Origin: Mesorhizobium loti | GTDB lineage: Bacteria; Pseudomonadota; Alphaproteobacteria; Rhizobiales; Rhizobiaceae | Length of the DNA: 64,000 bases | Reading direction: 5' to 3' | NCBI RefSeq assembly: GCF_002858745.1 | Contig: NZ_PJRO01000003.1 | Location: 372,001 to 436,000, forward strand | In this document: piece by piece, positions 18,343-26,974 of the stretch | Layout: every line of letters starts with the position of its first letter | How positions within the stretch are numbered: position 1 is the stretch's first letter | The notes under the pieces: model-generated | Seen by the model: only the letters and a program-made list of their open reading frames with translations | The model's database searches: none | Told to the model about the DNA's origin: nothing | Program-made: the position numbers and the translations under genes

Positions 18343-19344
18343 TTAGTTGACGATGAACCCGTGCGCGAATGGATCGCGGTCGTCGATGAAAATCGTATTC
18401 AGCCCCGTCATACGTGCCCAGCCCCCGATCGAAGGCACGATCGCGGGCTTGCCGGCTACCGAAACCGCCTTCTCGACCCGGCCCTTGAACAATGAGCCAA
18501 TGATCGATTCGTGGACGAAATCACCCCCCTCTTTCAACCTTCCCTTCGCGACCAATTGAGCCATGCGAGCGGATGTGCCCGTGCCGCAGGGAGAGCGATC
18601 GATCGCCTTGTCGCCATAGAAAACGGCATTGCGCGCATGCGCCTCCGGATGCTTCGGAGCGCCTGTCCAGAGAAGGTGGCTCAACCTGTTGATGCCTGGG
18701 TTCTCCGGGTGCACGAAACTGTATTTTTCATTCAGGCGCCGGCGCACGATCGGGCTCCACGCGATCAGATCGCCAGCCGAATAGTCGGCCATGTCGCGAT
18801 AGTTCTGTTGCGGCTCGACAATGGCGTAGAAGTTGCCGCCATAGGCGACATCGACCTTGATTTCGCCAAGCACAGGACATTCCACCGTCAGCCCTTCGGC
18901 ATGAAGGAAGGCTGGCACGTTGGTGATGCGAACCTCCTCGACATATTCGCCAACCTGCTTGTACTCAGCCACCACCAGCCCGGCCGGCGTGTCGAGACGC
19001 AACACACCTGGAGTTCTTGGTTTTACCAGGCCGTTCTCGATTGCCATCGTTACCGTGCCGATCGTGCCGTGGCCGCACATCGGCAGGCAGCCTGACGTTT
19101 CGATGAACAGGATGGCGATGTCGCAATCTTCGCGTGTCGGCGGGTAGAGGATCGAGCCGGACATCACGTCATGACCGCGCGGCTCGAACATCAGCCCGGT
19201 GCGGATCCAGTCATATTCGGCCAGGAAATGCGCCCGGCGCTCCATCATTGTCGAGCCCCTGAGCAACGGCCCGCCGCCCGCGACGAGACGCACCGGATTG
19301 CCACAGGTATGGCCGTCGATGCAGGTGAAGGTGTGACGCGCCAT
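18343..19344 (-). CDS. 4-hydroxyproline 2-epimerase (proline racemase family)
   Basis: The 333-residue protein has the proline racemase fold with both catalytic cysteines: CLPMCGHGTIG (Cys90) and SPCGTGTSARM (Cys253). Two Cys indicate an epimerase/racemase rather than a 3-hydroxyproline dehydratase. It converts trans-4-hydroxy-L-proline to cis-4-hydroxy-D-proline. The ATG at 19344 (MARHTFTCIDGHTCGNPVRL) is the family start; the upstream in-frame sequence belongs to the previous gene. It follows a D-amino-acid dehydrogenase by 14 bp in a hydroxyproline-degradation run (the hyp genes of Sinorhizobium). Confidence 0.93.
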   Translation of the reverse strand: MARHTFTCIDGHTCGNPVRLVAGGGPLLRGSTMMERRAHFLAEYDWIRTGLMFEPRGHDVMSGSILYPPTREDCDIAILFIETSGCLPMCGHGTIGTVTMAIENGLVKPRTPGVLRLDTPAGLVVAEYKQVGEYVEEVRITNVPAFLHAEGLTVECPVLGEIKVDVAYGGNFYAIVEPQQNYRDMADYSAGDLIAWSPIVRRRLNEKYSFVHPENPGINRLSHLLWTGAPKHPEAHARNAVFYGDKAIDRSPCGTGTSARMAQLVAKGRLKEGGDFVHESIIGSLFKGRVEKAVSVAGKPAIVPSIGGWARMTGLNTIFIDDRDPFAHGFIVN

Positions 19345-19358
19345 TGTGCCTGTCCCAG

Positions 19359-20615
19359 TCAGAAGCGGGTTGGAGAAAAGGGAGCCAAGTCGATCGCGGC
19401 AGCTTGCCCCAGCACCAGATCGCGGATCAAGCGTCCGGTGCCGGCGGCTTGTGTGAGACCAAGATGGCCGTGACCGAACGCATAAAACACGTTGGCCGCT
19501 GCTTTTGCCCGGCCGATCACTGGCAGCGAGTCCGGCAGCGACGGCCGAAAGCCCATCCATTCGCGGCCGCCGGAGGGATCGAGACCCGGCAGGAACCGCC
19601 TGGCCTTTTCCAGCATCGCCCGCGAACGCGCATAGTTCGGCGCACGCTTCAAGCCGCCGAGTTCCACAGCGCCGCCGACCCGCAGACCCGTGGCAAGCGG
19701 AGTAATGACGAAGCCATGACCGGAGAAAATCAATTGCCGCTTCACATCGAAGGCCGTGGCCGGCAACGTCGTATTGTAGCCGCGCTCGGTCTCGAGCGGG
19801 ATCGTATCGCTGAAGTTGCGAGCGAGCAGGTGTGACCAGGCACCAGCCGCCACGATCAGCTGACCCGCGCGCCGGGTGGAACCGCTTGCAAGTGCCAGGT
19901 CAATGCCTCGATCACCTGCGTCCACGCGCGCAATTACTGCCCTTTCGAAACGCGCCCCTTTGCTTTCCACATAAGCCCAGACGGCCTTGCCCAGCAGCCT
20001 GGGATCGGCGACCGTCTTCCAGCCCGGAACGAAGGTGCCCTTGATGAAGCGCTGGGAAAGTCCGGGCTGCAGTCCGGCAAGGTCGGCGCCATCGACATGG
20101 CGATAGCCGATACCGAAGCGATCGCGCGCAGCCCAGCCGGGCAGCGATGCGCGAAATTCACCCTCGCTCTCATAGAGTTCGAGTGAACCGTCCTCGCGCA
20201 GCATGGAACGCGTCTCGGAGCGATCCATCAGCCCCATCCATTCGGTCTCGGCCAGCCTCATCATGGTCGCCTGCGCGGCAAGACTTGCCTCATGATGCCT
20301 GGGCGCGCCCGCACGCCAGAACCTCCACAGCCATGGCAGCAGCGCCGGCAGATAGGCAGGCGGGATGGCCAGCGGGCCCAACGGGTCGGCCAGCCATCTC
20401 GGCAGATTGCGGATCATACCCTTCTGGGCGAGCGGCAGCACATCCGAAAAGGCAAAGGCTGCGGCATTGCCGGAGCTGGTTTCTTCGCAGACACCCGTAC
20501 GGTCGAACACAACCACCTTGCGTCCGGCCTCCGTGAGATAGGCGGCCGCGCAGATGCCGACGATGCCGGCACCTATGATGGCGATGTCGATCTCCTCCGC
20601 CACGCTGCCCCTCAC
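19359..20615 (-). CDS. FAD-dependent D-hydroxyproline dehydrogenase (DadA-like)
   Basis: The N-terminus IDIAIIGAGIVGICAAAYLTEAG is an FAD-binding Rossmann motif. The chain has the DAO/DadA layout, with NAAAFAFSDVLPLAQKGM and a C-terminal RPSLPDSLPVIGR and FYAFGHGHLGLTQA. In this context it should oxidise cis-4-hydroxy-D-proline to the pyrroline carboxylate. No ATG is suitable: GTG at 20615, just after GGGAGGGG, is chosen, while GTG at 20603 and an ATG at 20672 overlapping the upstream gene are alternatives. The next gene upstream encodes the deaminase acting on its product. Confidence 0.88.
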   Translation of the reverse strand: MRGSVAEEIDIAIIGAGIVGICAAAYLTEAGRKVVVFDRTGVCEETSSGNAAAFAFSDVLPLAQKGMIRNLPRWLADPLGPLAIPPAYLPALLPWLWRFWRAGAPRHHEASLAAQATMMRLAETEWMGLMDRSETRSMLREDGSLELYESEGEFRASLPGWAARDRFGIGYRHVDGADLAGLQPGLSQRFIKGTFVPGWKTVADPRLLGKAVWAYVESKGARFERAVIARVDAGDRGIDLALASGSTRRAGQLIVAAGAWSHLLARNFSDTIPLETERGYNTTLPATAFDVKRQLIFSGHGFVITPLATGLRVGGAVELGGLKRAPNYARSRAMLEKARRFLPGLDPSGGREWMGFRPSLPDSLPVIGRAKAAANVFYAFGHGHLGLTQAAGTGRLIRDLVLGQAAAIDLAPFSPTRF

Positions 20616-20640
20616 TACCCCTCCCGGATTACGCTTCGCC

Positions 20641-21534
20641 TCAGAACTGCGGCAGAACCGGCCGCACGGCAAGCGCGTCCTTCACCACCTTTTCGACCGC
20701 CTTGCGGCGCTCGCCGGAAAGCGGCTGACGTGGCATACGCACGCGATCATTGGTGCCGACAGCAATCACTTCGGCCAGTTTGATGTTCTGGACAAGGTAA
20801 GTCGAGACATCAAGGTCGAGCAACGGACGGAACCAGCGATAGATGGTGAGCGCCTCTTCGTGGCGGCCCTGCTTCATCAACTGGTAGATCGCCACCGTCT
20901 CGCGTGGGAATGCCGTGACCAACCCCGCCACCCAGCCGATGGCACCGACGGACAGCGCCTCGAATGCCAGGTTGTCGACACCGGTGAACAGATCGAAACG
21001 ATCGCCGAAATGGTTGATGATCTCGGTCGAGCGGCGGATGTCGTCCGACGATTCCTTGACCGCGACAAAAAGCGGCTCGGACGCAAGTTCCTCCATCACC
21101 TCAACGGTGACGTCGACGCGGTAAGCCACCCGGTTCGAATAGATCATCACCGGCAGACCGCCGGCGGTCGCGACAGCCTTCAGTGCCGCCACGGTCTCCT
21201 CCGGGTTGGTGTGGTAGATCGGGCTCGGCACGACCATCAGGCCGTCCGCGCCTTCCTTCGCTGCGCGCCGGGCCATCACCGCCGCCTCACGGGTGCCGGC
21301 CTCGTTGATCGTCAGCAGGACCGGCTTCTTGCCGGCAATCTTGCGTGCGGTTTTCAGCACATCGATCTTCTCGTCGTGCGACAGCATCGGACCTTCGCCA
21401 AGCGAACCGGCAACGATGATGCCATCGCATCCGGCCTCCATCTGCAGCGCAAAACAGCGCTCCATCTCGGCATGATCAAGCGCATCGTCGGCCGTGAACT
21501 TGGTGGTGACAGCGGGCAAAACTCCGGTCCACAT
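20641..21534 (-). CDS. DapA-family lyase, probable pyrroline-4-hydroxy-2-carboxylate deaminase
   Basis: The 297-residue protein is a dihydrodipicolinate synthase-type barrel. It has the substrate loop GSLGEGPMLSHDEK, a tyrosine at YSNRVAYRV (Tyr132) and the Schiff-base lysine at FVAVKESSDD (Lys160). In rhizobial hydroxyproline clusters this family member deaminates the pyrroline product to 2-oxoglutarate semialdehyde. The gene is first in the minus-strand run and faces the GntR regulator across a gap full of TGATATATCA sites. The semialdehyde dehydrogenase that would finish the pathway is not next to it. Confidence 0.87.
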   Translation of the reverse strand: MWTGVLPAVTTKFTADDALDHAEMERCFALQMEAGCDGIIVAGSLGEGPMLSHDEKIDVLKTARKIAGKKPVLLTINEAGTREAAVMARRAAKEGADGLMVVPSPIYHTNPEETVAALKAVATAGGLPVMIYSNRVAYRVDVTVEVMEELASEPLFVAVKESSDDIRRSTEIINHFGDRFDLFTGVDNLAFEALSVGAIGWVAGLVTAFPRETVAIYQLMKQGRHEEALTIYRWFRPLLDLDVSTYLVQNIKLAEVIAVGTNDRVRMPRQPLSGERRKAVEKVVKDALAVRPVLPQF

Positions 21535-21548
21535 AGGGTCTCTCCATC

Positions 21549-21626
21549 TGATATATCACTGATATATCTCTAATGAATTCCTTCTGTCAATTGGCTTTGC
21601 CGGCTGATATATCAAAAAATATATCA
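21549..21626. promoter_or_regulatory. GntR operator array of the hydroxyproline cluster
   Basis: TGATATATCA is a perfect 10-bp palindrome found at 21549-21558 and 21605-21614. Near-copies lie at 21560-21569 (TGATATATCT) and 21617-21626 (AAATATATCA). The four sites form two pairs spaced 11 and 12 bp, one pair at each end of the divergent gap. This is what a GntR repressor controlling both sides would need. Confidence 0.75.
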
Positions 21627-21643
21627 AATCGGACGACGCGGCC

Positions 21644-22315
21644 TTGAACACAGCAGAGCTTGAAACGGAACGCGGCGAAACCGCTGAATCGGTCAGCGCC
21701 AAAGCCTATCGCGCACTCGAAAAAATGATCGTCACGCTCGAACTCGCTCCCAGCAGCGTGACCACCGAAAGGGCCCTGATCGAAAAACTGTCGCTCGGCC
21801 GCACCCCTGTCCGGGAGGCGATCCAGCGTCTCGCTTGGGAAGGGCTCGTCGCGGTCCGCCCTCGCGCCGGCCTCGAAATCGCTCCCCTCCATGCCGGCGA
21901 TTGGCTGAAGGTGCTCGACGCACGTCGCGGCATCGAAATCATCCTCGCTCGCTCGGCCGCTCGTTTCGCCACCCAGGAAGTTGCCGGTCGGCTTCAGGCA
22001 ACCGCACTCGCCATGCACGATGCCGTCGTCACCAACGACGTCATCGGTTACCTCGAAGCAGACAAATCGCTCGACGAGGCAATGGCGCTCGCTGCCGACA
22101 ATCAATTCGCTGCCCGGCTCGTCGCCCCGCTGCAAACCCATAGCCGCCGCTTCTGGTTTCGTTTCCAAAGCGGCACCGGGCTCGCCGAAGCAGCCGGAAA
22201 CCACGTCACACTGATCCGTGCCATCCTGGAACGCGATGAAGATGCAGCCGCCGCTGAAGCCGATCGGCTGATGGCATTGTTGCGGCTGCACGCGCAGGCT
22301 GCCGCAATGCGGTGA
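21644..22315 (+). CDS. GntR/FadR (FCD) family regulator of the hydroxyproline genes
   Basis: The 223-residue protein has a GntR winged helix (AYRALEKMIVTLELAPSSV, TERALIEKLSLGRTPVREAI and RLAWEGLVAVRPRAG) and an all-helical FCD effector domain with a metal-site pattern (DARRGIEIILARSAARFA, then HDAVVTNDVIGYLEAD). It probably represses the divergent hydroxyproline genes until hydroxyproline is present. Its start codon is TTG, only 17 bases after the last operator-like site. No ATG is available before the helix-turn-helix. Confidence 0.9.
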   Translation: MNTAELETERGETAESVSAKAYRALEKMIVTLELAPSSVTTERALIEKLSLGRTPVREAIQRLAWEGLVAVRPRAGLEIAPLHAGDWLKVLDARRGIEIILARSAARFATQEVAGRLQATALAMHDAVVTNDVIGYLEADKSLDEAMALAADNQFAARLVAPLQTHSRRFWFRFQSGTGLAEAAGNHVTLIRAILERDEDAAAAEADRLMALLRLHAQAAAMR

Positions 22316-22321
22316 GGCTGT

Positions 22322-22651
22322 TCAAAAATTCCCTCGGCTGTCACGCTCGCGAACGCTGGTCGTCAAAGTGTTTTCCCAGCCATCGCCGGCGCCAACGATA
22401 CAGGTTCGGCCACCTGCCTCGGTCATCAGAACCGTCCAGGTGCCGGCTGCGGAAACATAGATCTCCACAACAGCAACCTGACCAACAAGCCCGTAGCCGA
22501 TCTGACGTTCCTGGAACAGCTGGCCAAGCCTGGCAACGATGACGTCACGCATACCGCAACCAACCTGCGCCTGCGCCGGTAGCAGCGAAAGCATCATCAA
22601 GGCGACAACAGCGGCCGATTTGATCGATCGAAAAACAGGATAGCGTGCCAT
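22322..22651 (-). CDS. Small exported protein of unknown function
   Basis: The 109-residue protein has a clear signal peptide (MARYPVFRSIKSAAVVALMM, ending LLPAQAQ) and a mature part of about 80 residues with two cysteines (VGCGMRD and GRTCIVG). The segment TWTVLMTEAGGRTCIVGAGDGWE is reminiscent of small periplasmic domains in rhizobia, but I recognise no named family. The ATG at 22651 has a perfect GGAGG upstream, which decides the start. It is convergent with the GntR gene, and nothing is seen in the 200 bp upstream of it. Confidence 0.75.
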   Translation of the reverse strand: MARYPVFRSIKSAAVVALMMLSLLPAQAQVGCGMRDVIVARLGQLFQERQIGYGLVGQVAVVEIYVSAAGTWTVLMTEAGGRTCIVGAGDGWENTLTTSVRERDSRGNF

Positions 22652-22852
22652 CTGGCACCTCCTTCGCCCGCGCGTGCCGGCAAAGGGAGGCACATGGGCA
22701 GCCTCAGTATACCGTTACGCTCCAGGCTGGATGTGGCGACCTCATCGCGTCGCTCCTTCAGGTTCCAGTCCGCCCCGGCCTATCGCAGGGCTTCTATGAA
22801 TCGATATGGTGGCTGCAACGGTGAAAACAAGCGCTGGTTGAGACGGCGCGAT

Positions 22853-23443
22853 TTATTCCGTCTTGCACGGGGAGAGCCTGCCAACCGCTTCGTCTCCGAG
22901 CAGTTTGCGTAAGTCGATCGCCGTCGTGACCGGGAAGAACTTTTCGTCAGGCTTCAAGCGCATATAGATCGCCGCCTTCAGCGAACCGCTGTCGATCGCG
23001 CCAGCGCGGCAGCCACCCCTGATCGTCACGGAAATACTGCCTTTTCCATCACGCTGGCCAGTCGCGCGATAAGACCGCGCCTTTGCCAGGGCGGCCGACA
23101 ACCGCTCGACATCGGCTGTCGCGACCCGTGCCTGCTGGATGTGTTCGAAGCTCGGGCTAGCCACCACTCCCAGCGCCTTGTCGCCATCGGCGATTTCGAG
23201 CGGCACAACCTCGTGCACCGGCCCATAAGGTGCTGGCGCTTTCAAGGCAAGTTCGAGCACGACATCACCAGTCCGCAATTTGATCGCGGCCGGCATCACC
23301 GCCGCGATACCGAGCACTTTCGGGTCGGCCGACAGTGGATCAAATGCAGCAAGTTTGAGAAGTGCAGAGGGCGCAATGGAAGCGCAACCGACAACAGTCA
23401 GGGTCGCAACAAACACACAGCCACGCGAAATTCGTTTGAGCAT
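22853..23443 (-). CDS. Predicted lipoprotein of unknown function
   Basis: The N-terminus MLKRISRGCVFVATLTVVGC is a lipoprotein signal with the lipobox VVGC, so the mature 177-residue protein should be anchored by its cysteine in the envelope. The body contains RTGDVVLELALKAPAPYGP and ends TTAIDLRKLLGDEAVGRLSP. I recognise no named domain. It is transcribed alone, divergent from the DUF2975 gene. Confidence 0.78.
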   Translation of the reverse strand: MLKRISRGCVFVATLTVVGCASIAPSALLKLAAFDPLSADPKVLGIAAVMPAAIKLRTGDVVLELALKAPAPYGPVHEVVPLEIADGDKALGVVASPSFEHIQQARVATADVERLSAALAKARSYRATGQRDGKGSISVTIRGGCRAGAIDSGSLKAAIYMRLKPDEKFFPVTTAIDLRKLLGDEAVGRLSPCKTE

Positions 23444-23520
23444 GAGATGTATCCATATTTGACAGTCATTAATTACTGTTTTACGATAATAAATGCAAAC
23501 AAGATTTTAAGGACCGCATC

Positions 23521-24066
23521 ATGGCTGAACGTGAACGTGCCCGCCGGCTGAGCCGGCGGCTGGAATTTTTGATCACCGCGATTGTCGTGGTGATCCTCGG
23601 CTTGGTTGGAATCGGACTGGCCTGGGCTTTTGCCCAACCGGACAAGCTCGGATCTTTCGCCGCGCAACAATACGGTTTTGCCGCCCCTGCCCAGAGCTCC
23701 GCCATCGCGGCACTCCTGCTTGTGGTGGTCTTTCTGGTTCAGACAGCGCCGATGATTGCCGGCCTGCTCAGTCTGCGTTTGGCCTTCAGGGATATCGCCC
23801 AGCGTGAGACGATCGGAGCCGGTGCCGCGCGCTGGCTACGCCGCTCCGGCATCGCCTTCTTTGTCAATGCGCTGGTCATGCTTCTTTCGCGGCCTGTCGT
23901 CTCCCTCATCCTGTCGATCGACATGCCGCCCGGCCAGCGTTTCCTTTCCATCGGCTTTGGAACGCCCGAACTGCTCACCTTACTGGTGTCCGGGGTTCTG
24001 GTGATGTTCGGGCATCTGATGACCGTCGCCGCCGAGATCGAAGACGAAAACAAGCGGTTCATCTGA
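23521..24066 (+). CDS. DUF2975 family membrane protein
   Basis: The 181-residue protein has four hydrophobic segments: FLITAIVVVILGLVGIGLAW, AALLLVVVFLVQTAPMIAGL, FFVNALVMLLSRPVVSLIL and a final helix at LLTLLVSGVLVMFGHLMTVA. It ends in AAEIEDENKRFI, a typical DUF2975 tail. Its stop overlaps the start of the next gene, a small YozG-like regulator. DUF2975 genes are usually found in this pairing; the physiological role is unknown. Confidence 0.87.
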   Translation: MAERERARRLSRRLEFLITAIVVVILGLVGIGLAWAFAQPDKLGSFAAQQYGFAAPAQSSAIAALLLVVVFLVQTAPMIAGLLSLRLAFRDIAQRETIGAGAARWLRRSGIAFFVNALVMLLSRPVVSLILSIDMPPGQRFLSIGFGTPELLTLLVSGVLVMFGHLMTVAAEIEDENKRFI

Positions 24067-24290
24067 TGCCGATCATTGTCAATCTCGATGTCATGCTGGC
24101 TCGCCGTAAGGTGCGCTCGAAGGATCTTGCGGCAAAGATCGGCATTACGGAGCAGAATCTGTCACTGCTCAAATCCGGCAAGGTGAAGGGCGTGCGCTTC
24201 CCGACGCTGGCGCGCATCTGCGCCGAACTCGATTGCCAGCCGGGTGATCTTCTCGAATACCGGCCGGGAGCCGAAGAAGACGAAGCATAA
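24066..24290 (+). CDS. YozG-like small helix-turn-helix regulator
   Basis: The 74-residue protein is essentially one Cro/C1-type helix-turn-helix (NLDVMLARRKVRSKDLAAKI, ITEQNLSLLKSGKVKGVRF, and LARICAELDCQPGDLLEY). It overlaps the DUF2975 stop by one base (TGATG), so the pair is translated together and probably autoregulated. It is followed by a hairpin that also serves the convergent mmsA gene. Confidence 0.9.
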   Translation: MPIIVNLDVMLARRKVRSKDLAAKIGITEQNLSLLKSGKVKGVRFPTLARICAELDCQPGDLLEYRPGAEEDEA

Positions 24291-24313
24291 AAACGGGCGC
24301 TCAAGGCGCCCGT
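24288..24313 (-). terminator. Terminator of mmsA
   Basis: ACGGGCGC and GCGCCCGT form a perfect 8-bp stem with a five-base loop. Read on the minus strand the hairpin is followed by TTTTT. It lies between two convergent genes and may work weakly for the plus-strand pair as well. Confidence 0.8.
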
Positions 24314-24376
24314 AACAATTTCAGCACTGTGAACAGGATTAGTTCATCGTGGACGCGCAATCCAGAGAGCGTCGGG

Positions 24377-25873
24377 CTAGTTCATCGTCGGGATGACGAA
24401 CTCCGCACCGTCCTTGATGCCCGACGGCCAGCGCGAGGTGACCGTCTTGGTCTTGGTGTAGAAGCGGAACGCGTCCGGACCGTGCTGGTTGAGATCGCCG
24501 AAGGATGACGCTTTCCAGCCGCCGAAGGTGTAGTAGGCGATCGGCACCGGAATAGGCACGTTTACGCCGACCATGCCGACCTGCACGCGGCTGGCGAAGT
24601 CGCGTGCCGCATCACCGTCACGGGTGTAGATGGCAACGCCGTTGCCCATCTCATGGTCGTTGGCAAGCTTGATCGCATCCTCGTAGCGCGGCGCACGCAC
24701 CACCGAAAGCACCGGCCCGAAGATCTCTTCCTTGTAGATCGTCATATCAGGCGTCACCTCATCGAACAGGCAGCCGCCCATGTAGTAGCCGTCCTCATAG
24801 CCCTGCATCTTGAAGCCGCGGCCATCGACAACGAGCTTGGCGCCTTCTTTCACACCGAGGTCGACATAACCCTTGATGCGCTCCAGCGCCTGTTTGGTCA
24901 CAACCGGACCGAAGTCGGCGGCTGAATCGGTCGATGGGCCGACTTTCAGGCTCTCCACGCGCGGGATCAGCTTTTCCATCAAGCGGTTGGCAGTGTCGTG
25001 GCCGACCGGAACCGCAACCGAGATCGCCATGCAGCGCTCGCCGGCCGAACCGTAACCAGCGCCGATCAGGGCGTCGACGGTCTGGTCCATATCGGCGTCG
25101 GGCATGATGATCATGTGATTCTTGGCACCGCCAAAGCACTGCACGCGCTTCCCAGCCGCACAGCCGCGCGAATAGATGTACTGCGCGATCGGCGTCGAAC
25201 CAACGAAGCCGATCGCCTTGATGTCCGGATCATCGAGAATGGCGTCGACCACTTCCTTGTCGCCGTTGACGACATTGAGAACGCCTTCCGGCAGGCCGGC
25301 CTCGATGAACAGTTCGGCAATGCGCAGCGGCACGCCCGGATCACGCTCGGACGGCTTGAGGATGAAGGCGTTGCCGCAGGCGATGGCCGGCGCGATCTTC
25401 CACAACGGAATCATGGCCGGGAAGTTGAACGGGGTGATGCCGGCAACCACGCCGAGCGGCTGGCGCATGGAATAGACGTCGATGCCGGGACCGGCGCCGT
25501 CGGTGAACTCGCCCTTCATCATGTGCGGCGCGCCGATGCAGACCTCGACGACTTCGAGACCACGCTGGATGTCGCCCTTGGCGTCGGCGATGGTCTTGCC
25601 ATGCTCGCGAGCCAGAATGTCGGCAAGCGAGTCATATTCGCGGTTGGCGAGTTCCAGGAATTTCATCAGCACGCGCACGCGGCGCTGCGGATTGACGGCA
25701 GCCCATTTCACCTGCGCTGCCTTGGCGTTTTCCACCGCGGCGCGCAGTTCCGACTTCGAGGCCAGCGCCACGGTGCCACGCACCGCGCCGTCCATCGGCT
25801 GCATCACATCCTGCTTGCGCCCGCTGGTGCCGGCGACCCGCTTGCCACCGATGAAATGACCATAGTCGATCAT
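24377..25873 (-). CDS. mmsA: Methylmalonate-semialdehyde dehydrogenase (CoA-acylating)
   Basis: The 498-residue aldehyde dehydrogenase has the MmsA/IolA features. These are the short N-terminus MIDYGHFIGGKRV, the NAD-binding segment IKAIGFVGSTPIAQYI, and the catalytic cysteine within GSAGERCMAISVAV. It oxidises methylmalonate semialdehyde or malonate semialdehyde to propionyl- or acetyl-CoA in valine, beta-alanine or inositol breakdown. The ATG at 25873 is preceded by GGGAGAG; an earlier in-frame ATG is not needed. It is divergent from a LysR gene. Confidence 0.94.
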   Translation of the reverse strand: MIDYGHFIGGKRVAGTSGRKQDVMQPMDGAVRGTVALASKSELRAAVENAKAAQVKWAAVNPQRRVRVLMKFLELANREYDSLADILAREHGKTIADAKGDIQRGLEVVEVCIGAPHMMKGEFTDGAGPGIDVYSMRQPLGVVAGITPFNFPAMIPLWKIAPAIACGNAFILKPSERDPGVPLRIAELFIEAGLPEGVLNVVNGDKEVVDAILDDPDIKAIGFVGSTPIAQYIYSRGCAAGKRVQCFGGAKNHMIIMPDADMDQTVDALIGAGYGSAGERCMAISVAVPVGHDTANRLMEKLIPRVESLKVGPSTDSAADFGPVVTKQALERIKGYVDLGVKEGAKLVVDGRGFKMQGYEDGYYMGGCLFDEVTPDMTIYKEEIFGPVLSVVRAPRYEDAIKLANDHEMGNGVAIYTRDGDAARDFASRVQVGMVGVNVPIPVPIAYYTFGGWKASSFGDLNQHGPDAFRFYTKTKTVTSRWPSGIKDGAEFVIPTMN

Positions 25874-25938
25874 GGTTCTCTCCCTGAATTTTGATGGCGT
25901 CATTCTCCGCCCTTAAAGGCAGGAACGCAACGCGAGGG

Positions 25939-25968
25939 AAATCGTAGCCGTTGTGCAAAAATCGTAGC
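25939..25968. promoter_or_regulatory. Direct repeats in the mmsA/LysR divergent promoter
   Basis: AAATCGTAGC occurs at 25939-25948 and again at 25959-25968, 20 bp apart (about two helical turns), between mmsA and its divergent LysR gene. This arrangement fits a regulator-binding site; assignment to the LysR is inference. Confidence 0.45.
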
Positions 25969-26059
25969 GCGAACTGGACATAAGCATCAAACGACGCAAA
26001 GATACGAACGGCCCTTCCCTTCCCCACCATCGGGGCGCCGCGATTGCCATGGAGATATC

Positions 26060-26941
26060 ATGAACTGGGATGACGTGCGCATCTTCCTTGCCGTTGCCCG
26101 CTCCGGCCAGATCCTGGGTGCCGCCAGGCGACTGGAACTGAACCATGCCACCGTCTCCCGGCGCATCGCTACTCTAGAGGAAGCGCTGCGCACCAAACTG
26201 TTTCGGCGACTCACCACCGGTTCCGAACTGACGCCGGCCGGCGAACGGTTTCTCGACATCGCCGAGCGCATGGAAGCCGAAATGATTGCCGCCCGCTCGA
26301 CGGTTGCCGGTGAAGGCGACGACCTTTCCGGCACGGTGCGCATCGGCGCGCCGGACGGCTTCGGCGTGGCTTATCTCGCGCCGCGTCTCGGCGCGCTGAC
26401 CTCGCTGCACCGGGAACTCACCGTGCAACTGGTGCCGGTGCCCCGTTCCTTTTCATTGTCTCGCCGCGAGGCGGATATCGCCATCACAGTGGAGCGACCG
26501 ACGGAAGGCAGGCTCGTTGCCGGCAAACTGGTCGACTATACGCTCGGCCTCTATGCCTCCCGTCCCTATGCCGAGAAGCATGGCCTGCCTCAGAACAGGA
26601 TGGAATTGAAAGACCATCCCCTGATCGGCTATGTGCCGGACCTGATCGTCAGCCAGTCACTCGATTATGCCGCCGAATTCAGCCACGACTGGCATTCCAC
26701 ATTTGCCATATCGTCTGCCATGGGCCAGGCCGAAGCCGTACGATCTGGTGCCGGCGTCGGCATCCTGCACACCTTCGTCGCCCGTTCGATGCCGGAACTG
26801 GTGCCGGTGGAAGCTGCCCCGCCCATCCGTCGCGCCTATTGGCTCGTCTATCATGAAAGCGTACGCCAGCTCAGGCGCATCCAGGTGGTGGCATCCTTCA
26901 TAGCCGGGCTTGTCGAAAAGGATCGCGCCCTGTTTCTTTAG
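26060..26941 (+). CDS. LysR family transcriptional regulator divergent from mmsA
   Basis: The 293-residue protein begins MNWDDVRIFLAVARSGQILG, followed by AARRLELNHATVSRRIATLE, a LysR winged helix of the type often found beside mmsA. The effector domain follows with VRIGAPDGFGVAYLAPRL. It probably controls the divergent mmsA gene. A sigma-like gene follows 33 bp later, so it may also be cotranscribed with that gene. Confidence 0.9.
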   Translation: MNWDDVRIFLAVARSGQILGAARRLELNHATVSRRIATLEEALRTKLFRRLTTGSELTPAGERFLDIAERMEAEMIAARSTVAGEGDDLSGTVRIGAPDGFGVAYLAPRLGALTSLHRELTVQLVPVPRSFSLSRREADIAITVERPTEGRLVAGKLVDYTLGLYASRPYAEKHGLPQNRMELKDHPLIGYVPDLIVSQSLDYAAEFSHDWHSTFAISSAMGQAEAVRSGAGVGILHTFVARSMPELVPVEAAPPIRRAYWLVYHESVRQLRRIQVVASFIAGLVEKDRALFL

Positions 26942-26974
26942 ACCTGCTGAGCGTTTCCTGCTCGGGAGAGAACC

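Noticed and set aside
21549..21626. Repeat cluster considered as a CRISPR-like array
   Set aside because: The units are 10-bp palindromes at 11-56-bp spacing with no unique spacers; they fit operators.
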